Shown here: positions 5,570-12,678 of the stretch, piece after piece | Layout of the letters: every line of letters begins with the position of its first letter | How positions within the stretch are numbered: position 1 is the first letter of the stretch | NCBI GenBank assembly: GCA_045595795.1 | Contig: JAZOBC010000070.1 | Span: 1-20,237 of the forward strand | Length of the DNA stretch: 20,237 bases | Source: UMGS755 sp045595795 | GTDB taxonomy: Bacteria > Bacillota > Clostridia > UBA1381 > UBA9506 | Direction: 5' to 3' | Position numbers and translations under genes: made by a program | Notes under the pieces: generated by a model | The model's input: only the letters and a program-made list of their open reading frames with translations | Told to the model about the DNA's origin: nothing | Databases searched by the model: none

Positions 5570-6496
5570 TCACCAAATCACGGCAAAATATACAGCATAG
5601 CAAAGCAGCATCAAAACGCCGGATACTCTGCCAAGCTTACGTTTTTTCAACGAACATAACAGCAACAAAACACCTGCAGCTACGGCAACTAAGGTATCAA
5701 AACGGAAGGCCGTAGCAAAAGGAACAGGCACAATGACAGCAGAAACGCCAATGACAAAAAGAATGTTAAAAATATTGCTACCAACAATATTGCCAATCGC
5801 AATATCGGCATTTCCTTTTTTCGCTGCCAAAACCGATGTAAATAATTCAGGAAGTGATGTCCCCAATGCCACAATCGTGAGACCGATAAAACGCTGACTC
5901 AGTCCCATTGCTGTAGCAAGATAGCTTGCCGCATCAACTGTCAGCTTACTGCCGGCAACAACCAGCACCAGCCCCACCACCGTCATAACCAAAGCCTTGG
6001 TAATTGACATCTCCTGAATGGTGGCATCTTCTGCTTCCCGATTTTTCTTCGCCGAAACATACAGATATATCAAATATGCTACAAAGATAACCAGCATCAA
6101 AACACCGGCAAGTGCACCAACAGTTCCGTTATAGCCTAAAATAAGCAATAAAACCGTAATGGCAATCATAAAAGGCGTATCCACGAAAATCGTAGATTTT
6201 GCTACGGCCAAAGGCGTTATCAAAGCCGAAAGCCCTAAAATAATCAAGATATTTAAAATATTACTGCCAACAATATTGCCTACCGTAATCTCCGCATTTC
6301 CTTGAAGCGCTGCCGTAATACTCACTGCTGCCTCCGGAGCACTGGTACCCATAGCAACAATTGTTAAACCAATCACAAGCTGTGGAATGCCGAATTTTTT
6401 TGCCACAGCCGATGAGCCATCCACAAAGAAGTCTGCACCCTTAACCAGCAAGAAAAATCCTACCGCCAACAAAACAATTTGTAATGCAAATATCAT
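5570..6496 (-). CDS. Calcium/sodium antiporter, CaCA family (YrbG-like)
   Basis: A 308-residue membrane protein with ten or so hydrophobic segments in two inverted halves. Each half carries the alpha-repeat of cation/Ca2+ exchangers: GTSAPEA at 50-56 with GNIVGSNILN near 73-82, and GTSLPELF at 212-219 with GNIVGSNIFN near 235-244. The acidic residues of these repeats (Glu55, Glu217) bind the cation in the family. It exchanges Ca2+ for Na+ (or K+/H+) across the cytoplasmic membrane; the ion pair cannot be settled from sequence. Its ATG overlaps the stop of the Na/Pi-family gene in an ATGA (6493-6496), so translation is probably coupled. It is the last gene of the operon, followed by a terminator at 5494-5535. 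Confidence 0.93.
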   Translation of the reverse strand: MIFALQIVLLAVGFFLLVKGADFFVDGSSAVAKKFGIPQLVIGLTIVAMGTSAPEAAVSITAALQGNAEITVGNIVGSNILNILIILGLSALITPLAVAKSTIFVDTPFMIAITVLLLILGYNGTVGALAGVLMLVIFVAYLIYLYVSAKKNREAEDATIQEMSITKALVMTVVGLVLVVAGSKLTVDAASYLATAMGLSQRFIGLTIVALGTSLPELFTSVLAAKKGNADIAIGNIVGSNIFNILFVIGVSAVIVPVPFATAFRFDTLVAVAAGVLLLLCSLKKRKLGRVSGVLMLLCYAVYFAVIW

Positions 6497-8265
6497 GACA
6501 GGGTCTCCTTATATGAAATATTTTTTAATGAATACTTTGTCGAATATGTTGCAAAAATTTCCTGATATGCCTGATTTTCTGATTTCAACACACGCAGACT
6601 TTCGTGCATATTCAGTGTCTGATGGGATGTTTCCGATAAGCAACTGGCCACATTAGAGCAATGGTCAGAAATTCTTTCTAAGTTCGTCAACAAATCAGAC
6701 CAAACAAAGCCTGCCTCAACACTGCAGTTTCCTTGCTGCATACGCAAAATATGATTGCTTCTCAGTGTCTCTTTTAATGAATCAATCACTTCCTCCAACG
6801 GTTCCACACAAACAACCTTTTGTGGGTCATCGGTCTCAAATCCTTGATAAGCAAGTGTCATAATTTCTTTCACAGCATCCGTCAAAATCTTCATTTCATC
6901 TTGGGCAGCTTCTGTGAAAACAATATCCTTTTTTCTCATCTCCTCTGCAGATTCCAAGATATTAACACTATGGTCACAAATGCGTTCAAAATCTCCTATG
7001 ACGCGTAGTAATTTTGCAGCTTCAGCGCCCTCAGCTTCATTAATTTGCCGAGACGAAAGCTTCACCAAATAGTTGCCAATGCTATCTTCAAAATGGTCTG
7101 TCCGCGCTTCATAATTACGTATTTCCTCTGCAACAGCACTCTTATAGTCCGACAACATATACACGCTGTCACAAACCGATTTCACAGAGCATTTTCCCAT
7201 TTCTAAAGCATATTTATAACAAGTATCCAGGGCAATGGAAGGCGTAGCCAACAATCTTTCGTCCAATTCTGTCTCTGTTTCCGTTGCTTGTGCATCCGGC
7301 ACAAGCTTGCAAACCAGTTTTTCCAATAAAGAAGAAGCCGGTAACAGCATTGCCGTACAAACAACATTGAACACAGAATGTGCAACCGCAATACCAAAAT
7401 GGGTAGCACTATGCTGCAAAATTACAGGTGCGAACAACCATTTGACCAAGTATAAGACAATCATGAGTACAATGGTTCCCACAACGTTAAATGACAAATG
7501 CGCAAGCGCAACTCGTTTCGCATTTCGATTGGTTCCAAAGGATGATAAAATCGCTGTAATACAGGTTCCAATGTTTTGACCCATGATAATCGGAAATGCC
7601 GCGCCATAAGAAATTTGACCGGTCACCGTGAGTGCTTGTAAAATACCCACAGATGCTGAGCTGGACTGTATAATAGCTGTCAGCACCGCACCCGCTAAAA
7701 CACCTAAAATCGGATTTGAGAACATCACAAACATTTCCCTAAAGGCAGGCACATCTCGCAAGCCTGAAACCGAATCGGACATAATGTCCATACCAATCAT
7801 CAGCACCGCAAACCCAAGCAAAATGCTGCCTGTGTCACGCTTTTTATTAGTCTTGGCAAGCATATAAAACGCAATACCCACCAAGGCAAGAATCGGTGTA
7901 AAGGACGTCGGTTTAAGGAGCTGAATAAAAAAGTTGCCGCTGTCAATACCACCTAAACTCAAAATCCAGGACGTAACGGTTGTACCGATATTAGAACCCA
8001 TAATCACACCAATAGATTGTCTGAGAGTCATCAAGCCCGAATTAACAAAACCAACTACCATAACCGTTGTAGCAGAAGAGCTTTGAATCACTGCTGTCAC
8101 ACCCAGACCGGTCAAAAAACCCGCCATCTTATTGTTCGTTAGCTTGCCGATGATAGCACTGAGCTTGTCGCCTGCACGCCGCTCTAAGCTCTCCCCCATC
8201 ACCTGCATACCAAACAAAAACATACAGAGGCCACCAATAAAAGTTAGTACATCAAAAAAATCCAT
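6493..8265 (-). CDS. Na/Pi-cotransporter family protein with PhoU-like C-terminal domain
   Basis: A 590-residue protein. The first 320 residues are hydrophobic and hold the two QSSS signature repeats of the Na+/phosphate cotransporter (NptA/YjbB) family: VIQSSSATTVMV at 60-71 and IIQSSSASVGIL at 198-209. Residues about 345-560 are soluble and helical, like the PhoU-type domain at the C-terminus of many bacterial members. The family moves phosphate with sodium, in some bacteria outward. AAAGGA precedes the ATG with a spacer of about 9 nt. It is the first gene after the two-component system, is translationally coupled to the exchanger, and may have its own promoter at 8323-8355. Confidence 0.93.
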   Translation of the reverse strand: MDFFDVLTFIGGLCMFLFGMQVMGESLERRAGDKLSAIIGKLTNNKMAGFLTGLGVTAVIQSSSATTVMVVGFVNSGLMTLRQSIGVIMGSNIGTTVTSWILSLGGIDSGNFFIQLLKPTSFTPILALVGIAFYMLAKTNKKRDTGSILLGFAVLMIGMDIMSDSVSGLRDVPAFREMFVMFSNPILGVLAGAVLTAIIQSSSASVGILQALTVTGQISYGAAFPIIMGQNIGTCITAILSSFGTNRNAKRVALAHLSFNVVGTIVLMIVLYLVKWLFAPVILQHSATHFGIAVAHSVFNVVCTAMLLPASSLLEKLVCKLVPDAQATETETELDERLLATPSIALDTCYKYALEMGKCSVKSVCDSVYMLSDYKSAVAEEIRNYEARTDHFEDSIGNYLVKLSSRQINEAEGAEAAKLLRVIGDFERICDHSVNILESAEEMRKKDIVFTEAAQDEMKILTDAVKEIMTLAYQGFETDDPQKVVCVEPLEEVIDSLKETLRSNHILRMQQGNCSVEAGFVWSDLLTNLERISDHCSNVASCLSETSHQTLNMHESLRVLKSENQAYQEIFATYSTKYSLKNISYKETLS

Positions 8266-8322
8266 ATTCCATAATCCTTTCTATCTGTATAGATAATGAG
8301 CGCATTAGTTCACGCCTTTTTA

Positions 8323-8355
8323 ACTATACCATAACTTTGGTTAAGATGCGGTAAA
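8323..8355 (-). promoter_or_regulatory. Candidate activator-dependent promoter with 11-bp direct repeats
   Basis: On the minus strand, TTTACC (8355-8350) and TTAACC (8344-8339) repeat with an 11-bp period. They end 10 nt before TATAGT (8328-8323), and no -35 box is evident. OmpR-family response regulators typically bind such repeats in place of a -35, and the gene just upstream encodes one. It could equally be a PhoP/PhoB-like box. No strong terminator is visible between the regulator gene and this site. Confidence 0.45.
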
Positions 8356-8397
8356 GATTATAGAAAATGGACTTTTAAAAATAGTAAATCTCTTTGC

Positions 8398-9108
8398 CTA
8401 TTCCTCATGATCATGATGCATACGGTATCCCACACCAAGCTCGTTGGAAATATATCGGTTTTCGCCCGGCTTAAGCATCAGCTTCCGCCTGATGTTTGCC
8501 ATGTTAACCTGTAACTTTTTAACGCTACCCGAATCAGACATTCCCCAAATTTCCTTGATTATGGCAGCATAGGTCAAAACCTTTCCAAAATGCTCAGATA
8601 ACAACGCTATAATATTATATTCCGTTTGCGTAAATTTGATTTCCTTTTGACTCATAAAAATTTTTCTGGCATCATAGTCAATGCAAAATTCTCCCACAAC
8701 AAATTTCCCTCCGGGAAGTTGCCCCACATCCGCACCCCTGCGATTGCTTCGTAACAGACTCCGCACACGGGCTAAAAGCTCAGCTGAACCAAAAGGCTTT
8801 GTCACATAGTCATTCGCCCCCAAATCCAGAGCCTCCACCTTATCTTTTTCATCACTTCGGGCTGAAAGCACCAAAACAGGAACCGTTGAGTTGGCACGCA
8901 CCCGTCTCAAAAATTCAAATCCATCCATAAGCGGCAAGCCCAAATCCAAAATGATCAAATCCGGCAAGTGAGAAACCAGCAACATCAAACCCGTCTCCCC
9001 ATCATCTGCTTCCAGCATCTGATATCCGTTTGCCTCAATTAATGCCTTGAGAAATTTTCTGATATTCCCTTCATCCTCAATCACCAAAATTTTATATTTA
9101 TTATTCAT
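8398..9108 (-). CDS. OmpR-family response regulator, KdpE-like
   Basis: A 236-residue regulator. The receiver domain (1-120) has the acidic pocket Glu11-Asp12, phosphoacceptor Asp55 in LIILDLGLP, Ser82 and Lys104 in YVTKPF. A winged-helix DNA-binding domain fills about 130-232, ending in the typical GVGYRM. The sequence is closest in character to KdpE. The ATG at 9108 overlaps the kinase stop by 8 nt and has GGAGG 6 nt upstream, so the pair is coupled. No kdpFABC potassium pump genes are nearby; instead a Na/Pi-family protein and a Na/Ca exchanger follow, which are the most likely targets. Confidence 0.93.
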   Translation of the reverse strand: MNNKYKILVIEDEGNIRKFLKALIEANGYQMLEADDGETGLMLLVSHLPDLIILDLGLPLMDGFEFLRRVRANSTVPVLVLSARSDEKDKVEALDLGANDYVTKPFGSAELLARVRSLLRSNRRGADVGQLPGGKFVVGEFCIDYDARKIFMSQKEIKFTQTEYNIIALLSEHFGKVLTYAAIIKEIWGMSDSGSVKKLQVNMANIRRKLMLKPGENRYISNELGVGYRMHHDHEE

Positions 9109-10153
9109 CTAAATCCTCCACCCTCTCTAAAGCAAAGCGAAACACCATACCACCCGAGCGCATATTTACTGCACGAATCTCACTGCCGTGAGCCTTAATA
9201 ATAGCCGCACAAACAGAAAGACCAATTCCCACACAGTGTTTTTGCGGTTCTGACGCAGAAGTATCTGACAGATAATATCCTGAAAAAATATGCTTTAACT
9301 TTTCTTTGGCAATGCCACAGCCATCATCAATCACCTCAAAAACAACCTTGTCGTCGCCCGCAAAAACATTTAATTTAAGCTCCGTCATGCCTTTTGCATG
9401 AAGCACCGCATTTTCCAACAGATTAAGAAATACCTGCTCAATCAAGAGTACATCAGCCGCAACCATAACAAACTCATCAGGAAATTTCAATCGCACATCC
9501 TGCTCAGGATAACGCTTTCTAAACTTTGTCAACACAGAGTCAAGTAGTTCCTCTAACACCACCGGATTTTTCACCAGTGTAACCTGCTTGCTGTCAAGCT
9601 TGGTAATAGAAAGCAAGTTCTCCACCATATGAATCAGCCAATCTGCATCCGTTTGAATACCATGCAAAATATCCAGTTTTTGTTCCTCTGTCAATGTTTG
9701 ATAATGCTCTATCATTGTAGAACTTGAACCATATATCGTTGTCAAAGGTGTCCTCAAATCATGAGACACTGCCCTAAGTAAATCAGCTCGCATTTTTTCA
9801 ACAGATGCCTCTTTTTTCATGCGCTCTTGCGCCTTAATCTTTGTCGTCAAGGTCCCCGTTAAAATGGTAACCGAAATCATAATAATAGTAGATACAATAT
9901 TTTCCTGCACCGTAAAATCAAATGTGAAATAAGGAAATGTAAAAGCAAAATTAACCGCCAGCACACTTATGAGTGCAAAACACACACCATACAAATATCC
10001 GTTTGTCAAGCGCGCTGTAACCAAAACACCTAATACAAATAAAGCCGGAATCAATGTGTGCGACTGAAAAAAAGCATGAAGTCCCAAACTTGCCAAAAAA
10101 ACAACTCCCAAAACCAAAATCGCAATTAGGGTGTCTTTCATGATGGTTTTCAT
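9101..10153 (-). CDS. Sensor histidine kinase, KdpD C-terminal type (DUF4118)
   Basis: A 350-residue kinase. Residues 7-100 hold four membrane segments of the DUF4118 type found in KdpD. The dimerisation domain carries the phosphorylated His131 in AVSHDLRTPLT. The ATPase domain has the N box (LNLLENAVLHA), G1 (DDGCGI) and G2 (GIGLSV). The long cytosolic N-terminal KdpD sensor and Usp domains are absent, as in many short Bacillota homologues, so the stimulus may differ from that of KdpD. I choose the ATG at 10153, with AGGAGG at 10168-10163 and a 9-nt spacer. The frame stays open to 10255, but that would start upstream of the promoter's -10 box. Confidence 0.93.
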   Translation of the reverse strand: MKTIMKDTLIAILVLGVVFLASLGLHAFFQSHTLIPALFVLGVLVTARLTNGYLYGVCFALISVLAVNFAFTFPYFTFDFTVQENIVSTIIMISVTILTGTLTTKIKAQERMKKEASVEKMRADLLRAVSHDLRTPLTTIYGSSSTMIEHYQTLTEEQKLDILHGIQTDADWLIHMVENLLSITKLDSKQVTLVKNPVVLEELLDSVLTKFRKRYPEQDVRLKFPDEFVMVAADVLLIEQVFLNLLENAVLHAKGMTELKLNVFAGDDKVVFEVIDDGCGIAKEKLKHIFSGYYLSDTSASEPQKHCVGIGLSVCAAIIKAHGSEIRAVNMRSGGMVFRFALERVEDLDE

Positions 10154-10207
10154 CTTCGCAATCCTCCTTAATGATTCACTATTGATTGATTTTATTTTAA
10201 TGAAATC

Positions 10208-10236
10208 ATTATACCATCGTTTCGTCAAAAACGCAA
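10208..10236 (-). promoter_or_regulatory. Promoter of the two-component system operon
   Basis: On the minus strand, TTGCGT (10236-10231), a 17-nt spacer and TATAAT (10213-10208). It sits 55 bases ahead of the chosen kinase start, which excludes the longer reading frame. The -10 box and the following 12 bases are identical to the RHS promoter at 1210-1227. Confidence 0.75.
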
Positions 10237-10300
10237 CAAAAACCCCATAACTCAATTTTTTCTTACATAAATATATTTATAGCTTGCGGGCAAAATAATG

Positions 10301-10329
10301 TTGACAAAAAAAATATTTTTTGCTATAAT
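10301..10329 (+). promoter_or_regulatory. Sigma-A promoter of the aspS-gat operon
   Basis: TTGACA (10301-10306) and TATAAT (10324-10329), both consensus, with a 17-nt spacer. It is divergent from the kinase promoter. Confidence 0.92.
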
Positions 10330-10334
10330 GATTA

Positions 10335-10560
10335 GCGGAGACTCAGCTTTTGTGGAAAGTCTGAAAGGGAGAATGCGTCATGGACTGAAAGCGCATTTGA
10401 GATGAGTAGTAAGTTTGGGAACACTCCGATTTTTTAGTGATAACTTCATATTAAAAGCGGATGCTTTATAAAAGCATCAATGCGGGTGGCACCGCGGGTT
10501 AAATGTTTTGTTTACTCGTCCCGGAAATATATGCAAATATATTTCCGGGGCTTTTTATTT
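10335..10560 (+). promoter_or_regulatory. T-box leader with GAAC in the specifier region
   Basis: The T-box core TGCGGGTGGCACCGCG at 10481-10496 is canonical. Stem I closes with CGGAG (10336-10340) and CTCCG (10424-10428). Its apical part has AATGCG/CGCATT around GGACTGAAAG, matching the distal-loop pattern. Stem III is GATGCTTT (10460-10467) with AAAGCATC (10471-10478). The bases just before the closing strand read GGGAACA, so the specifier may be AAC (Asn, 10420-10422) or the overlapping GAA (Glu, 10419-10421). The antiterminator bulge TGGC (10487-10490) calls for a discriminator G, which bacterial tRNA-Asn, -Asp and -Glu have. Uncharged tRNA would stabilise the antiterminator and switch the operon on. 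Confidence 0.93.
10520..10560 (+). terminator. T-box-controlled intrinsic terminator
   Basis: CCCGGAAATATAT (10520-10532) pairs perfectly with ATATATTTCCGGG (10537-10549) around GCAA, then C and TTTTT. It lies 30-40 bases before the aspS start. Confidence 0.92.
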
Positions 10561-10589
10561 ATAGTATATTTTTGTAGGAGGAATATATC

Positions 10590-12668
10590 ATGTATAGAAC
10601 CCTATATTGCAATGACATACGTGATGAGCACATCGGCAAAACTGTTCAGCTTGCCGGCTGGGTAGATGTTGTCCGTGACCATGGCGGTGTTATTTTTATT
10701 GACCTTCGTGATTACACCGGTGTCACACAGGTAGTCATCCATAACGAGGCGCTTGTAAAGGATGTCAACCGCGAAACTGTTATTTCGGTCAGCGGTATCG
10801 TCAGCAAGCGCGACCCCGAAACCGTCAATGATAAAATTGAAACCGGTACCGTTGAACTGGTGGCTGACAGTCTGACCGTTTTAGGCAAAAGCGTAAACAA
10901 GCTTCCTTTTGATGTTCGCGCATCCCGCCAGAGCAAGGATGAACTGCGTTTGAAATACCGTTTTTTAGATTTGCGTAATCCCAAAAACCATGATAATCTG
11001 GTGAAGCGTTCACAAATCATCCGCCATTTAAGAAATAAAATGGAAGAAAAAGGCTTTTTGGATATGCAAACCCCCATCCTGACCGCTTCTTCACCGGAAG
11101 GTGCCAGAGACTTTTTGGTGCCCAGCCGTAAGCATCCCGGAAAATTCTATGCTCTGCCCCAGGCACCCCAGCAGTTCAAACAGCTTTTAATGGTGTCCGG
11201 CTTTGATAGATATTTTCAGGTTGCACCCTGCTTCCGTGATGAAGATGCCCGTGCCGACCGTTCTCCCGGCGAATTCTATCAGTTAGACTTTGAAATGGCA
11301 TTTGCTACACAAGAAGAAGTTTTAGATGTATGCGAAGATGTCATTTACGATACCTTTAAAACCTTCTCTGATAAGAAAATCACTCCAAAACCTTTCCGAC
11401 GCATCACCTACGCTGATGCCATGATGACCTACGGCTCCGATAAGCCGGATTTAAGAAACCCCTTAATCATCTGCGATTTAACCGCTTTCTTTGAAGGGGT
11501 TGACTTCCCTGCCTTTAAGGGCAAGCCGGTGCGCGGTATTGTCGCCGATTGTCAGGGTAAATCCAAAAAATTCTTTGAAGATTCGTTAAAATATGCCACT
11601 TCTCCCGAAGTTGGTTTGGGTGGTCTTGGTTACATCACCTTAAAAGACGGTGCTTTTGCCGGACCGATTGCCAAATTCTTAAGCGATGCACAAAAAGAAG
11701 AAATCACAGCCTTAACCGGTGTGAAAGAGGGTGAAACCCTGTTCTTCATCTGTGACGATAAAAAGAATGACACTGAGAAAAAAGCCGGCCTCATCCGCAC
11801 TTGGCTGGCAAAAAAAGAACAGCTTGACTTAATCAACGAGGATGCGTTTGAATTCTGCTTCGTTGTGGACTTCCCCATGTATGAAAATGATGAAGAAACC
11901 GGCGAAACCATCTTCACCCATAATCCCTTCTCTATGCCTCAGGGTGGTATGGAAGCACTGCTCACCAAAGACCCCACAGAAATCCTTGCTTATCAGTATG
12001 ACCTGGTTGGCAACGGCATTGAGCTTGCATCCGGTGCCGTTCGTAACCACGATGTTGATATTATGAAAAAGGCATTTGAAATTGCAGGATATCCCGAAGA
12101 AGAACTGAAAAAACGATTTAACGCTCTGTATAATGCATTCCAATATGGCGCACCACCTCATGCCGGCATGGCACCGGGTATTGACCGTATGGTCATGCTC
12201 TTAACAGATGAAGAAAAAATCTTAGATGTTATTGCGTTCCCCTTAAACGGCAATGCACAGGATTTACTGTTAGGTGCGCCCAGCTTTGTTACCAATCAGC
12301 AGCTTGAAGATGTTCATTTGCTTGGAAGCACCAATGTTTTGGCACAGCGTGCTGCCGGTCCTTCCACCATAGCAAAAACCTCTGTCGGCAAACGTTCCAC
12401 TTTTTCAAATGCACAGCAGCTCAATCAGATTGCGCTGACCGAAGAGGAAGAAAAGGTTGTGCAAAATATTTTCAGCACCATGAGCGAGAAAGAAAAAGCT
12501 CTGACCGAAATCAGCACAGAGGGCATTGAACCTATGGTACACGTTATGCCTATGACCAACGTGCTGCGCGAAGACGTCCGCCATCAGCCCTTCACCCGTG
12601 AGAGTCTTTTAGAAGGCGCTCCCGAGCGCAGTGAAGACAGCTGGCAGGTGCCCAGACTTGTAAAGTGA
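10590..12668 (+). CDS. aspS: Bifunctional aspartyl-tRNA synthetase / GatC fusion
   Basis: A 692-residue protein. Residues 1-105 are the OB-fold anticodon-binding domain, with RDHGGVIFIDLRD at 29-41. The class II core follows, with motif 2 FRDEDARADR at 215-224 and motif 3 GIDRMVMLL at 530-538. After LEDVHL (about 577) comes a 35-residue linker and then a GatC-like domain (about 613-692): ALTEEEEKV, ISTEGIEP, HVMPMTNVLREDV and WQVPRL follow the normal GatC order. Separate AspRS proteins are near 590 residues, so the tail is a true fusion; AspRS-GatC fusions are known as a curated protein type. His31 matches the residue linked to non-discriminating AspRS, which also charges tRNA-Asn. AGGAGG at 10576-10581 sets the ATG. 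It leads the operon, with gatA-like and gatB downstream. Confidence 0.95.
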   Translation: MYRTLYCNDIRDEHIGKTVQLAGWVDVVRDHGGVIFIDLRDYTGVTQVVIHNEALVKDVNRETVISVSGIVSKRDPETVNDKIETGTVELVADSLTVLGKSVNKLPFDVRASRQSKDELRLKYRFLDLRNPKNHDNLVKRSQIIRHLRNKMEEKGFLDMQTPILTASSPEGARDFLVPSRKHPGKFYALPQAPQQFKQLLMVSGFDRYFQVAPCFRDEDARADRSPGEFYQLDFEMAFATQEEVLDVCEDVIYDTFKTFSDKKITPKPFRRITYADAMMTYGSDKPDLRNPLIICDLTAFFEGVDFPAFKGKPVRGIVADCQGKSKKFFEDSLKYATSPEVGLGGLGYITLKDGAFAGPIAKFLSDAQKEEITALTGVKEGETLFFICDDKKNDTEKKAGLIRTWLAKKEQLDLINEDAFEFCFVVDFPMYENDEETGETIFTHNPFSMPQGGMEALLTKDPTEILAYQYDLVGNGIELASGAVRNHDVDIMKKAFEIAGYPEEELKKRFNALYNAFQYGAPPHAGMAPGIDRMVMLLTDEEKILDVIAFPLNGNAQDLLLGAPSFVTNQQLEDVHLLGSTNVLAQRAAGPSTIAKTSVGKRSTFSNAQQLNQIALTEEEEKVVQNIFSTMSEKEKALTEISTEGIEPMVHVMPMTNVLREDVRHQPFTRESLLEGAPERSEDSWQVPRLVK

Positions 12669-12678
12669 GGTGCAAACA

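Noticed and set aside
10154..10255. N-terminal extension of the histidine kinase to 10255
   Set aside because: It would begin upstream of the promoter at 10208-10236 and has no ribosome binding site; the ATG at 10153 has AGGAGG.
10383..10385. GAC (Asp codon) as the T-box specifier
   Set aside because: It sits in the apical GGACTGAAAG loop of stem I, which matches the conserved distal loop. The specifier should lie near the stem base, where GAAC is found.
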